Source of the DNA: Styela clava
Lineage: Eukaryota; Chordata; Ascidiacea; Stolidobranchia; Styelidae
Assembly: GCF_964204865.1 (NCBI RefSeq)
Contig: NC_135255.1
Coordinates: forward strand, 3,720,001-3,784,000
Length of the DNA: 64,000 bases
Reading direction: 5' to 3'
The stretch's first letter is position 1. The number at the start of each line of letters is the position of its first letter. This document shows positions 12,880-27,187 of this stretch, piece after piece. Both the position numbers and the translations under genes were made by a program. Below the pieces are notes generated by a model. The model was given only the letters and a program-made list of their open reading frames with translations, ran no database searches and was not told the origin of the DNA.

Positions 12880-15800
12880 CGTTTACTATATTTCAAAGCT
12901 ACGGGCAATATGCTTTTGTTTTGTTCGCAATTTTATATACTCGCTTTTGATAATTTAATATTCATTCAGTGCTACTCAAGAACGCAGGAAAATTGTCTTT
13001 CGCTTATTTGTCCCCTAAATATGAAATGTTACATGTGATATGTAGCTTAGAAACTTTATTCCAAGTTAATATATAATTGCAGTTGATGAAATTAGTCGCA
13101 GCAAATTCATTTATTTTTATTTATTGTTGACTGTAGTACTTTTTTTTATTTCGAAAAGTAATGAATATTCATTTATATTGTAAAAACGGGATACAATTTG
13201 AACAACCTCTAATTGACTTTTGAGCATTCATAATTTTTTTATGTAATCAAAGCTACCCTTTCTCACAGCATTTAGTTGTTGATTATTTATGAAAATTGAA
13301 ATAGCATATATATAGGAAAGCGACAGTGTGCGGCATTTGAACATTATATGCAAATAGGAAATACTTTGCGAATCTTCATCTCTATTCGTGGAATGCTCTC
13401 ATGGTATATTGATGTTAACGCAAACACTCTGTCGCACTTACATCATATATCAAACTATCTACGTCAAATTTATTTTATATCACTTTATAGTTACTACATA
13501 AACTACCACTGAACCCACCTCATAAATCCAATATACTTTTTACACAAGGATTTTACTCAGCTCGGGAGGATGGGGTTAACGGATCGTTAGAATAAGTGTT
13601 GCCAGATGGAAACATTTTTAGTCGTAATAAGTACACTTGAATTAAGATCAAATTGATCGTGGTAGGCCAACCATGACAACCACTTTTTGAATTTATTGAA
13701 ACAATTTTGAAAATAAGGAAAAAGTGACTAGCGTGCTACGGTTATTAAAGGAATACGGTGCCGTATTGCAGCGATATGATTTTTTTTTTGTAAATATCTA
13801 AATATTGTGTAATAATTTACAAGTATACCGATCTTCTTTCTTTCTGTAATTTATTATGAAAGCGCATTGCGTGGGAAATATTCTTTTTCTAATAGTGTAA
13901 TCGTTCTCGTTGGGATCTTTTGTTTCAGAGTTGCAGCACGCGCAGAAGGGCAATTAACATTTCAAAAACACTTACTACAGTCAGGTATCACCAGGCAAAT
14001 TCATGTTACCAATTCTCCGTTCAACTAATCCCTTTATTGGATGTATATATACTTAATGGGTACATAACAACAGCGTTTATTTTTTGCCGCTAAAATTTGG
14101 TAAAAATGAGAAAACATCACATCGGTTTATGCCGAAAATTTGCAACAGTTATAACGGGCAGTTAAAGCATAGCTTGTCCAACTCCTGGATTATGACCTCA
14201 AGTTTCATCCATTCCAAAAAACGAAAAACTTTCGACGCAGAGAAAATGCGACGTAAATTAGGAAAGAGAATCTACCGGAAAATTAAGCATACAAATGCTT
14301 TAATTAACTTACATTTCAAAAATATATATATATCGTAAAGAGATTTGTTAGTTGAGAATTGCCATCTTGAACAATTAAATTTCCAAAATTTGGAAATGTC
14401 AAATTCATACCTGCACATGGTTTCTCACGATAGTATACAAGAGTATTTCGTATTTGTTCTGACAAAGAAAATGGATTGATCTCATTGGTGAAAGGCGGGC
14501 CAAACAATAGTAATGCGGTAAAGCAAAAGAAGTCCGCGTATTTTTCGATCCAATTTATGTTACTCTGCAGTTTACTTTACATACAAACAACAAAGTTAAA
14601 TCAAAGTATTATTTCTATTATGCAAAGTATTATGAATACTTATGCGATTAGAATAGCATAATACAAATCTGGCATCGAATTAATTGACTGTCCCTTATTT
14701 TACAGAGTTCACTCACGAAGAACAATAATAAGAATATATCACGCATTGGCAAGATGGCTCTTGGAAGAATTTAGTGCGGACCACTATTACCTACATGTTG
14801 AAAATATCTCAAACGTAGTTCAAATGCTGGTAAAAATTAGCATGGACCAAGATTTTATGCTGTATTTTGGCCTGCGCGGTCAATATATGTTGTATCATAC
14901 GATAATATCTTGCCTTCCATTTCACAATATAATTATTTTCATATTTACACTATTAAAAAATCCCATTTACTCGGGATAATCTCAATCGACTATGTTTGTT
15001 TATGCTTGAACATTTAAAAAATAAAAACCCTTTAATAGCTACGTTTACGTATACTTTATGCTTGGTTGAATAACACTGCCATACAAAAAAATCAACAACA
15101 ATTGTACTTTGTATTAAATACCAATATTGCATTCATTTATGTTATAACACTTCTCGATATCATTGTTCGTCCTAATTCTCATCCCATGTTTCAATTGCGG
15201 TGTTTCCGCCTCTTATTCGTGATTCATTTTCCTGTCTGTTTTACAATAAAATGTACAAGATAAATTCGTTTTAATTTGTACATAGATACATGGGAACGCA
15301 AGCCTGCGTAATAATCTGGTTATGTTGTACAGGTGTAAACTGTTAATATGCCAATATTATCATATTTTTTCATTTTGTGAAAAAAGGCAGGCAATACAGT
15401 ATCGGAGAGTGTCAAAAAGAGTGATATAAAATATTTTATGAGCTATTTAGTAATGTCATTGCATTATAAACGAAGAAGCTGTAAGACGAATGGTGATTTT
15501 AAACTAATACGTGTAACCTAATGCTTATGATATCAACCATTGGATGGCAAAACAAACAACGTTTCGTCCCGAATAGGTGAGTGTGATGAAACATTTGTGG
15601 TAATATAGAATAGGCTATTGAATAGGTAATACTATTAAATAATAGTAATTGAGGAATTTCTATGCTTTCCATTATTCGTCTACTATAGAATAATATACAT
15701 TTATTATTTGTACTATGGGGTAACTTTTCATGACTGAAGGCCCAGAATCTTTCGCTGTACCACATTATAAATGATTGATCAAAATCATTTATCTAGTGGA

Positions 15801-18359
15801 GTGCAGGATAACATTATTCTTTTTCGTTCCAATTTGAATAGCAAAATTTGACTTTTGTATTCAATTTTTCATTACAGAATATTTTTTTTCCACTAGCGAA
15901 AGAAAAAACTATCAGAAAAGAAATGTAATGGTAAGGTAAATAGTGATGGAACAGACATGAGAAAAGGTAAGTCGTACCCTTATTTCACGTAATTTAAATG
16001 TCCAATATGCCCTCTCCATCACGGGCTAATACTCGACCAGTTACGAATATGCGGATTCATGCTTCTAAGAGCCTAGATTGCTTTTTAGTTTTAATCACCT
16101 GACTTCAAACATAATTATTAAACAATTTCTGAACAATCTTTATCCACTCGATGAGCTATAAAAAAAGAAATGAAAAAGCTGCTTGAAAAACGTTTCCATA
16201 CTAAGTACATTCTTGGTCATTCACAACTGTATCATCGTTTTCGTAGTTCAATTCTTAAAATTTATGTTACTCATCAACTTATAAATCTTATGAATTGAAC
16301 TGGTAAAACGCTGGAAACGATCTTCAAATCTAACATATCCAACGTATAAAACAGATGAAATGAAAATTTGGGTTTTAGTCGTGTCATCTTGAATGAGTGA
16401 TTAAATAATAACTATCTTTATCCCATATAAATTCACGCGGATGCGGTTTGTTTGTCGACGAATCCTAATCTCATCATATTAAAAGGAAATTATTATTGAC
16501 GACATTTGAAAAGAACTGTGTCTAGTTTACATGACTAAGCGACAAATACGGCACACTGTGAAGACGACTGCTTTTTGTTACGCGTGTTTGAAATAATTCA
16601 GTCAATGCTTTATCCCCTCAAGCGAGATTCCACTTTGCCGAGAAAATATTCTAAACTAAGTTTTCAAATGATCCTACAATTTGTTTGTATTTCACGTTTT
16701 GTTTTGCGTTACAGGAATTCAATATAACGTGCCAAACGAAAGAGTGACCAAGAATCAGTCCCCTGATTTTGCAAGGTAAACGTATTGGTTATTGCATATG
16801 ACTCCTTATAACTTTCTAACGACATGCAATCATGTTTACGGCAACCTTTTGGCATGGAACAACTGAAACCAATTTTGTTTAAACTCTTATTCACAAATTA
16901 AGTATTTAAAGATGTATAAACTTAATGTCACGCAATATAAAATTTATTTTTTCCATAAGGAAATTTTCCCAAATCAAGGTCACGCGTACTCAAATAGAAG
17001 GTGATCTTCCAGCATCTGTTAAGAGCGACCACTAGATTGCCTAGTAATGCTATAAAGAATTATATCGTTGATTTGAATTAATGAAGATTCACCCCTAATT
17101 ATGGCATCTAATTGAATTTGAACCCAACGCAGTGAACATATTAAAAAAAAAATAAAAACAGATAGATTTTCTAGAAATCATTTCGTCTTCCAAAATATAT
17201 AAGCATATTCGTGAGCTGCTCACGTGGTTAATGATATACAAAAGAGCGCGTAATCTCCCGTTTTTATATTATTTCCACAAAAAATTCTAATTATTACAGT
17301 AACTTCACTTATATTAATAGATGATGTGACTATTCAATTCACTGCTTTCTGAGACTGTTGGAGTGAGCAAAGATCAATCATCAGATTTTATCGAAGAAAC
17401 GTTATAGCCAATTTATCAACTGAAGTTTCATAAAAATAAGTCGAACTGAGTTCCGAAGAGCGTCTGTGAAATCATTGTAGGAATTCTAATTTGTGTTATA
17501 TTCAGTATAAATATATATTTTCTAGCATTGAATAATAAATACATATAAAATTGACTACGAAAAATTGCATTTATTTCCTACTATGCGGGAAAAAAGTAGA
17601 CAAACGACGAAAGGGGCGATTTCTCAGCTGTTTTGAGAATAAGGAACATAGTAAATGAATAAATGATGACCGTACATTTGAACCCACGTACATTTGAACC
17701 CATGTGTATATCCACGGGTTCAACATATATGCGGGTGCTAAAACCCATGGGTTAGGGTTAGTATGGGTTCAAATATCCGTGAAACAAAAAAAATTCAATA
17801 GCTGCAATAGTATGCAGATGCAATTGTCGTGGGTTCAAATGTAATGGCACCTGAATAAATTAATGTGTAAACCTGAGAATTATTACCAGAATTATCAGAG
17901 CTACTCTTCACAGAATTATAAATAAGATATATAGGTCTGATGAATACAATATCAGACATATATACTTTCTATATCTTCCATATGAACATATTATAGATGA
18001 GGTGGAGTCATTTTTATGGTGTTTGTTCACCACTTTACTTCAAAGGAGGTTTGTATGAGCAGACACTGAGCTCAAAGACAACTACCAAAAATATCATTTT
18101 GATATATCCAAATTGTTACATGCAATTTGATGTGAGCTTAGGTCAATCACTTGACTAAACAGATTTTTTACCTGAGATCTCAAACACTAGACAGAGGGGG
18201 ATGTTTATCAATCTGGAATATTCAAAAATGCAGAAAGATTGAATAATTGACATTTCTTCCGGTATTGGCGAATAAGTCACAATTAGTATTACTTGTAATA
18301 TATATTGCTACTGTCATTGCTGATTATATTCTTTTAGTGGCTTACATTGCCAATCAATA
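12880..18359. other. Long AT-rich stretch without a recognisable gene
   Basis: Only short open frames lacking convincing splice partners are seen. It contains one miniature inverted-repeat element near 17.67-17.85 kb. It is consistent with intergenic DNA between two minus-strand genes. Confidence 0.5.
17665..17850. mobile_element. MITE-like element with ACATTTGAACCCACG termini
   Basis: ACATTTGAACCCACG at 17674-17688 is mirrored by CGTGGGTTCAAATGT at 17828-17842. The inside has further copies of the acccatg/catgggtt motif in both orientations and a telomere-like gggttagggtta. Outer boundaries and target duplication are not resolved. Confidence 0.6.
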
Positions 18360-21300
18360 TCAAACTAAATCAACAATTTGCGGCGTCTCGTCCTCGTGAC
18401 AAGAGAGAAAGGTTGGCTTTCCATTTGATAGTATAAATTCGATCACTTCACGTAACCATAGTTTGTAATTCCCGAACTCTTTTAGAGGTGGGCAAGGGAT
18501 CTGCGACACCATGTCTGACACCGAGTCCACACAATCTGTCGTTCTGTGTTTTGTAATCGCTCGAGATGGAGCTTTGAATGATCTGCAAAATAAAATAGTT
18601 CCAAACTTGGCGCTCCAGAAGTATGGGTACCAATATGGAGGTAACTAATTTTGTTCGCCTACTTTATGTCAAATTGTGTACAGGGACTGATTACTAGGGG
18701 CACGGGGTGTATTCACTTGACTAACACAGACAGTCCCGAACTCGTAATAAAACTAAAATAAAAAAAATCGGAATAAAATTTTTGCCAAACACTACTAACC
18801 TGGTACATATGCTACGGGAGTACCCCAAACTTTACTTTTAAGAAATTCTAATAAATTGATAATAAACTTCAAATTCTAAACTCTGATTATTGTCTGAATT
18901 TGTAAAAATACTTCCTTGTCTGTAGAGAATTTTACATTGGGCCTTGGAACAAAAAAGAACACATGTCTCATTTCGGAATGACAAATTTGCTTGTGCGCTA
19001 TTAAGTACAGCATTGGGGTTAAACGTTTTCTGATCACGAATCCCAGATTATTTTTATTACATGACTCACAAAAATAGTTTGAAAAATTTATTTGTTCTCC
19101 GAAATAACTGCGACAAACCTACCTTTGCGAAGACGCACTTCCCTTTCTCTTAATCTTTTTTGGACTGGCGGACGCTCGTTCCTTTCGTTTTGTACTTGAT
19201 GGCCGGTGCGTTGGTTGTTTTTTATCGTATGTATCTGATACTGTTGAAACAAGAAAGAAGTACACGAATGGAATGAAAAATCTCAAACTTGGACTTGAAA
19301 CAAAACTATATGTATGTGTGTGTGTAGTAGAAAAGTAAATGACACTTTGTCATATATATTATATATAAAATTTGCTGAACTGATGTGACGTAATATAAAA
19401 CATACTTGTGTAATGTATAGACACACTATCTATATTTATTTATTCTTTAAAACTGAAATTATGTTAAACTTCAAGTACCGACCGTCTTTCCGGTATATTG
19501 AAGATGTCCATTTTAGTAATGCTTTGTATCTTTCAAGAACGTCGAAGTTCAGAGCAGCCTGAAGAAATAATATTAAAAAAAAAGAGATTTAAAACATTCC
19601 TATATTTGTGTATCATATTTTCAGAAGAGTTCTTTTCTCTTGTAAACGTTTCAGAAATAATAAAATATGCAAAAAAACGATTCTTTTTACCCAAATGCAA
19701 TCTAGGCAGTAAAATGTAGAAGCCCGATATTAAACATAATGACAAACACTTACAATATTGTAAAGAATCGCAATTTGATATCTGAACATTTACCGCAGCC
19801 CTCTGGCACAAACAATGGGTTCAGTAGGATCTACAATATGCATACCAATGAGGACAAAATGCTCGGGTGGTAAACGATCCAAGTTTCGGGCGATATTTGT
19901 TTTAAATTTTTGTAATACTTGAAATACAACTTTCGTCTTAAAATCTTGCAATTGTATGAGCTATACCTGTAATTTTCTAAGACAAACTGGACAAAGTTGT
20001 GGAGGTCGACGATCTGATTCTTGTAAATGATTTGTTCCATTCATAAGACATTGCATATAAATACAATGCTTCAACCCAAACATGTGACAAACTTCATGTG
20101 TCATGACCTGAGAAAAAGGACGATTATAAAAGGTGAAGACTCAGCATTTTGGCACTCATTCTCTGACGTACCCCTACTATTGTTTAATTGGTTTATATCT
20201 ATTTTATGCTTATGGCACTTAGACCACAACACCGACGCAGAAAACTTGTTACGGGTTTCAAAATAACTGTTTGTTATTATGCGGTTGAAAACATTTCTTC
20301 GTTGAGTAAGCAGAATTGACCTATGTGTCAAATGTGAGTGGGGTTGATAATGTGATATGCATTTATATATATCGCTAACATAATTCATATACAGCCAACT
20401 CTAGCACCTTACCCAAACCTATCGCCAAATGATGGGCAATCAAAGATTCACGGTGTCACGACCGACAAGTAAAGCCGTTTGCATTCATGAGTCTATGCGT
20501 GATCTTATAGATCAGTTCATGCCCACCCTTTAATGAATTTTACATATTAATCTATATAAAATAGCATATATACGAAAATAATCCGTTATTATTTTTCCTA
20601 GCAGGCTGATATTAAAGCAAACCGGGTTTAAAAAAAAAAGTTGCTGTACAACCTTGCACGCCCTGAGTAATAAGATCCCATTTATTCGCGGGAATTGCTT
20701 TTCCATTTGCTCATTTGATAAAGCTGAGTAATCAAGCGACCCGTCTGGATACTTGCGAACAACGTCTTCACGCAGTGACCATGTTTCATAGAAATCGTTA
20801 TTATATCTAAATAAGTACAATTCCTCGTTATCAATTCCATCATATTTTAACAATGTTTTACCGGGAAAATGTTCATATAGTTTGTAGTAGCATACCCATG
20901 TATTTGCGCTATATATTTGGGGATGGTGATCTCCTAATTACACGTTATTGGTGCATGAGTCAAATTGCCTATGAAATGTTTATCCTACTACAGCTCTTCA
21001 ATTGTTCTATGAAAAATCAGCACGACTTCAGTATGCCCAACATGCTAAATGTAAAGAATTAATCTAAAATTGCGAGCCCATTTCTGACGAATTAACTGAT
21101 ATTGAATGGCAATATTTTTATCCAATGCGAGTCACATGAACATCCCTGGAATTTCATTTAAATTTAAAATTCATTGTCTGGGCCCATTTACATTTTTTAG
21201 CGGTGTAAAAGATTTTTTCTGTGATAAACTTATATATAAGTAGGCAGTAGATTACCTGCAGAAGCTGAATATGCCAACTCCGCCTACAGATCCTCTGATC

Positions 21301-22966
21301 GTGGAAGCAAGTCCGAACACGAAATTCCACGATGGCTTCGGAAATAGATCAATCATAGTTACAGCTACGAGACATTGTTGACAAGGAGTTTTTGTCTAAG
21401 AAAACAAGAATGATAGTATAAAGAACCTAAATAATTTTACCAGGATGGTGAATATATTACTTACGCGTCGAAGGTAATCTAATATCTGCGAAGCGTTCAG
21501 TTGAAATCGTCCAGTGAATTCATTGACGCGATAATCACAAGCCACTTCCTTCAATGTAACCGGAGACAACATTTCCACCTAATAATATACGGTGGTGTTA
21601 ACTGCAAATAGCTTAAGTGCACAGATACGCAGGGCGTTGCGACTACTAGTTGACTGCGTTATATTTACATTTACATCAATTGTAAAAACAGTACACGCAT
21701 ATTTATAATATTTTAGCTTTTGATAATTATGACGATATATTTTAGAGCTTCCAATAATTAGCACAATTAAAATTGTATAATTATTTGTACTACATTCCGG
21801 ATACTTACCATCTTATTTTAAAAAAAGTGTGATCAATATTTGAACTGCACGAAAGGCATGCATTGTGATGGGCTTATGATATATATAATAAAAAAAAATT
21901 AAATGAGAAAAAAAAATGGGAAACTCAAGGTATTGTCGGTAGCATTGTTACTTATAGATCACACATGATATAGAAAAATTATGTCAATCTCACATTGAAA
22001 TTTAGCATATTTGCATTAGGTATCAAGTTAGGTTAGGTTTCCAAACCTTTGCAGTGTGAAAAAACGTTTCACAATACGATTTCAGCCAGAAAAGCAAGTA
22101 ATTAGGATATGTTGAATTCGTCTTTGATTGGTTATTTTCCCCATAAGTTTCAGAATTGTCACATTTTGTTTCATTGCAGGAGGGAAATGGTCCAAGAGGT
22201 AATATGCTGATTGTTGTTTTACAATCTTTTTCTTTTAATGATTCGCATCCACCGGAATTAAAATTGACCCCAGTCAAACACGATTTAAAGTATTGTTCGA
22301 AGGTTTGACCTTCTTCCTTGTGATGCAATAACCAATCTGAAGGATCGCTGTTTGTTATTTCCTTAAAAAACGCTGACGACGGCGTCTGAAAACAAGAATA
22401 GAGCTCTAACGTATTTAAAGCCTCCTATTGTGATAAATTAGTTGCAATTTAGGGTACTATGTCATCACTTTGTACAAGTATATAAATAGGCGGTTATTGT
22501 CTACATAAATATAACTATAAAATATCGTTTGCAATATGTATGAGTTTCCGGATTTTCTATTTTGGTCAAAGTCAAACTATTACATTGTGAATTACAATGT
22601 ACTTAAATTGGAATTACATTTAACATTCTAATTTAATGATATGCTGAATAGGACGCCAACTATACACTTAAATGTTGCTATCAGTTCATTCTAATAGAAG
22701 AAGATTATAATTCCACATGAGGTATATAACATATAAGCAAAGCTGAACATACATACCATTCGAGTATCCGCCATTTTTGTGTGTCACCTACACTGACCCG
22801 TATAAATAAAAATATAAAAGTCTACTATTTATCAAACCTTATATGAGATTGACATCAATTTTCGGATTCCTGAAGAATATTGTTCTCTGTACATTGCTCT
22901 TGCAAAGTTAGAACTTCCGATGAGAGCTCTTTTTCTTTGCGATAGTGTCATACTTTTTGTCGGCAT
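18360..22966 (-). CDS. AMZ2: Archaemetzincin (AMZ1/AMZ2-type zinc metallopeptidase)
   Basis: Minus-strand exons: 22966-22838, 22385-22047, 21578-21465, 21395-21256, 20908-20653, 20107-19967, 19802-19754, 19240-19123, 18582-18360. All phases join, giving 502 residues. Exon 6 carries the archaemetzincin site HEVCHMFGLKHC (from residue 330) followed by CLM and CPVC, fitting HExxHxxGx3Cx4CxM...CxxC: three His bind the catalytic zinc and the Cys set binds a structural zinc. Exon 4 has the family-typical MIDLFPKPSWNFVFG, and exon 9 the closing helix PLKEFGNYKLWLREVIEF. The family normally has Gly where this has Cys333 (HEVGH or HEIGH). Exon 8 inserts a Lys/Arg/Ser-rich stretch (390-428) that could be a nuclear-localisation tail. 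Longer than AMZ2 of mammals, so the AMZ1/AMZ2 assignment is open. The exon 1 donor (gtttga) and the tiny exon 7 are the weakest parts. Confidence 0.9.
18609..18824. mobile_element. 216-bp MITE, GGCGCTCC..GGAGTACC ends, 8-bp TSD
   Basis: Flanked by CCAAACTT at 18601-18608 and 18825-18832, a perfect 8-bp duplication. Ends match the family at 9009, 26171, 28505 and 40006. It sits in the last AMZ intron, and its near end is only about 25 bp from the acceptor AG (18583-18584) of the final exon. Confidence 0.85.
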
Positions 22967-23682
22967 TTTGCTTTCTTCAATTTTTACAAAAATATTGCTT
23001 CCAACAAAAATGTAATTGCTCACTTCGACTTTTTTGTATTGTTTTTTACCTGGTCTAATATCATGGCGTGTTTAATTGCTACACTTCTGTAGTGTCGCCG
23101 TGACATTCTTCGGTAATACATTATTTTTCTCCTAGAAACATATCGGTGGGTTGCCCTATAACAGTGACACATTGACGATGTACAACAAACAATTGATGAA
23201 ATATGAATCGGCTCCTAGACTATTTTGCGCACCATCATTGTGTCAATTGAAATTCTATCCGATTTGTAATAAAACAAAATGTATACAGAGTTGTAAGTGC
23301 GTCTTCTTATTGTTTTAATTTATTCGCGTTGAGAGATTATTTTCCTACGCTTGTTTTCATATGTTCGTCTATTCAAGTCTAGAGTCTTTTGTTATATATA
23401 TATATAATATATATATTTTTAGCACCGCGAAAGGTGGACAAACCGCGAGTCCTAGTATCGAATTCTATCCGTTGGAACTATTTATATCAAAAATATTTTA
23501 TTCATGGTTTTGAAAAATTTACACACCATCAATGAACTGGTCAGTTTGAAGCGACCATGCCGAAATTGCCCCGGAAAGCGGCAAATAAATCATGGAATAT
23601 TTTGAATAAACTATTCATTTCAATTTATCTCACTTCGACGTTTTCAATTGCAAATTGTATATATATATATATATATATATAT
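22967..23682. other. Region upstream of AMZ, TA microsatellites
   Basis: No gene seen. It includes two (TA)n runs, at about 23393-23420 and 23657-23682. The second abuts the giant inverted-repeat element. It probably holds the AMZ promoter or outron. Confidence 0.5.
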
Positions 23683-26600
23683 AACTCTATTACGGTAGTT
23701 AAACGGACCTGCCATAATTGCAGTACTTAAGCGGACGTCGTTCCTGTGTCCGTATCATTGTTTTTAAATACGTACTTGGAGAGCGCGAGAGCCGTTGACA
23801 ACTACGGAGAAAAAGAGTCAACACAATCCTCTCGATGACAGATATAAAATTTTTGTCCGCTTAATTCGTCCACTTAATTCAGACCACCAAATGTTTTAGC
23901 CTATTTCGGCACTAAGCCGGACCCCTCTTATATGTCGCTCTGGATGTCTACATAAATGATGTTGCTTTTATTTTATTACGCATTTTAAAGCGTATGACCT
24001 CGCTTTCATTTCCGATGGATTCGAACCATTTAGCATTATTTATCACAAAAAATAGCATTTTTTTTTCAATGTTCAGTATTTTGTGCAAGGGAGATGCACT
24101 GTGTTTGGTGTAGGAAATAATCTTCCATGTCAAAAAATACTCAAAATGCAACGTGAAGGTAGACAAATCGAAACAAATTGATTCAAACGTAATATATATT
24201 TGAAACTGAGAAATACACAGAGCATATCACAAATGTTCGCCTATTCCAACCCTATGGTGTAACATATAGATTAAACAGATGCTATGTTGTGAGTGTCAAG
24301 ATTTCAATACCAAGTCAAAATTATTGCATTCAAATAATATTGATAAACTTTGCGCAAAATATATCTCAAAAATCCGCATATCTATATGGCTAGTTATTAA
24401 GCGTTACATGTAATTGAAAAACAAAATTTCGAAATGCCATACATATTGAGAAACAATACACAAAATATATTTCAAATGTATCACCAATTTGATTGCTAAA
24501 GTGTGAAATATTATTTTAAAAAGGAAGTGTGGTATAAAATAGTAAAATAAAATATGAAAGTGCTAATATTATTGAGAAACAATAAAAGAAAATTATATAT
24601 ACGCAGAAGGAAACCGCAAAATGAAACTCGGAAATGCCAATAATATTGAAAAAATATCACAAACTTTATTTCAAATGTCCACCTATCCGGCCTTTTAATT
24701 TATACAAATAATTGTAAATGGGAATTCTGGTATGTCATTAATGAAGACAAAAATCACACAAATTCGATTTCAAATGTTCATCTATTCGGTCACTCAAATG
24801 TGGCACGTAATTTAAAAATGAACACCAGCCCTATTGAGAAACATTACACAAAATATATCTCAAATGTCCACTTGTCCGGCATTTAAGTGTGGCATATACC
24901 AATTAAAATAAAAATTCTGAAATCATATTGAGAAATATTACACAAAGTATATCTCAAATGTCCACCTATCCGGCCACCTAAGTGTGGCATACAAGAATTG
25001 AAATGAAAACTCTGAAATCATATTGAGAAATATTACACAAAGTATATCTCAAATGTCCACCTATCGTGGCATACAAGAATTAAAAGGAAAATTTTGAAAT
25101 CCTATCGAGAAATATCACACAAAGTATATCTCAAATGTCCACCTATCCGGCCACCTAAGTGTGGCATAAAGCATTAAAATGAAAATTTTGAAACCATATT
25201 GAGGAACAATACAGAAAATATATCGCAAATCGTCATCTACTCAGATACGTAAGTGTGTCATGTAAATGCAAAATGATATTTTGGAATGACAATAATATTA
25301 GGAAGCATTCAAAAAAAATTTCAACCATCCGACCATTTCAGAAGGTATGTAATTAAAACACGAAATTCTCTAAAAAAATATCGAGAAGCATTACACACAA
25401 CATATCTCAAATGTTCAATTAAGTGACGTTTTCAGTGGGGCCTATAAATGCGAAATGAAATTTTGCCATGTCAACTAAAATGAGAAACATTACACCAATT
25501 ATAACTCAAATGTCTACCTATCAAGGCGCGCCTAAGTATAGCAGTGATTATACAGTCAACTATACAAGCGATCAACATGAGATTATTCAACCCGATATCA
25601 ATTTAGAATCTTTGCACAATTTATTTAAAATTTTTGCACCAACTCGGAATACAAAAACATGATTGTTATTTTGAATTTATAATTAAATAGTAAAAATGTA
25701 TGCCAAGTATGTATACGAATGTGGATATGCCCACTAGATTAAGTTGTTGAGGAGAGACAAAATTATATGCTCACTGCCGGTTCATCTTTATGAATTATAC
25801 AGAGATGTCTTAAAGCTTTACAATGAACTTCTCGCAAGATATACAAAGCCGTGCATTTATTTTTCTTTTCGTCGTTTCTTTTCTGGTTCACGTTTATTTA
25901 GAAGCTTTTTTTGAAATTGATTTACAGCCCTTTTCTTTTCCGTATATATGATTTTCTTTTAAGTCACTTACATTGCTTATTGAAAGTGATTCTGAAGATG
26001 GTGCGGTATAGTCTGTTGACTAATCTGAAACTTTGGTCAAAAATACATGCATAAGTCACAAAACATCATCACAGTGTTCTAGTCCAATTCAGAATTACGG
26101 TACTCTTGATTGACAGAACAAACGAAGTGTTTGAAATGGGGAATTGCATTATTACTCAAATAAAACAGTGGGGGCTCCCGAAGTATGCGAACCAAGATGG
26201 CGGACATCGGAATGTAATATGTGTACTAGGTTAGGGTTAGGCCATAATTTTAGGTATAAATACTGCGGGAGGCTCTTGGCTAGTCTTCGAACTGATAATA
26301 GGACTAAAATAAGGAAAACTGGAAAAAAAATTATCGCCTAACCCTAACCTGTTACCCATGTTACGTTCCGATGTCCGCCATCTTGGTTCGCATACTTCGG
26401 GAGCACCAAACAGTGTTTTTAAACGGTGCACTACAATTATTCGTAGATAGCTGCGCTATTTGTGATGGGCTACAATTGATATTATGATTTGGTTTATTAC
26501 CATTCATTGGTATCAATTTGAGATACCGTATTTAATTAAAAACAAGCATAGCAAACTAATTTAATCACCTCCTGGCACAGCGTTCTCCGAATCACTACCC

Positions 26601-26770
26601 GCATTTCCGTCTGCTAAGTTCTGAAACGTAGGCCATCTCGTTGGAGAGTCACTTACATGTGAACAAAAAATACAGCCCAGTAAATAACTAGATGAGGATG
26701 GTAAAATAACACAGGGATATTTGCCAAATCACAAAACAAAATTGCTAGCAATGCAATTCTTTAAAACTGT
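23683..26770 (+). repeat. Left arm of the giant inverted repeat
   Basis: Pairs with 28142-32084. The outer part (23683-23950) carries the GCGGAC-rich subterminal motifs. About 24200-25300 holds diverged copies of the 95-bp repeat. 25300-26143 is unique arm sequence, and 26171-26407 is a nested MITE. The inner end is ..TTTAAAACTGT at 26770. Confidence 0.9.
26171..26407. mobile_element. Nested palindromic MITE (left-arm copy), 8-bp TSD
   Basis: Begins GGGGCTCCCGAAGTATGCG and ends CGCATACTTCGGGAGCACC, with terminal inverted repeats of about 60 bp or more. Flanked by AAACAGTG at 26163-26170 and 26408-26415. It contains gttagggttagg and cctaaccctaacc facing each other. Its mirror copy is in the right arm. 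Confidence 0.9.
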
Positions 26771-27187
26771 CGCTTTTTTAGCACGGTATGTCTACTTACG
26801 ACGGAAAAATTGGGTAGACATTTTCCTGTCCGCTTAATTATTCCACGTTCCATAATTAAAACGTTTTGCTATTTTTTGCTGAAATCTCTTTCTCTCTGAT
26901 AAAACAGTATCAAAAACAATATGTTCTTTCAATATTTTTAAAATATCTGCATATTTTTGCCAACTTTGAGGGGACAGTAGTTCTGCTGGTTTATAATCAA
27001 CGGGTATTATTTTCGTACACTAAGCGGACATTTTGTTTACGCGAAAATCTTTTAATTTTTCGGTATATGTCTTTACGATTTTTGGAGAGTAGGATTGATA
27101 ATTTTGATACAATAACCAGGCAGAACATGAAGATCGTTCGTTCTGTTTTTTGCAATATAAGCTCAATAAACTGAAAAGGACCTCAAT

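Noticed and set aside
14084-14338. Lys/Arg-rich 84-codon plus-strand frame
   Set aside because: Low-complexity AT-rich translation, no splice sites or homology recognised.
25468-25662. 64-codon plus-strand frame in the left arm
   Set aside because: The right arm repeats the region in reverse with substitutions that do not look coding-constrained; probably chance.
26144-26431. Open frames of 64-101 codons across the nested MITE in both arms
   Set aside because: They are translations of the MITE's inverted repeats and appear in both orientations, so they are not genes.
26866-27174. 102-codon plus-strand frame in the foldback loop
   Set aside because: Phe/Leu/Ile-rich, typical of translated AT-rich DNA; no domain.
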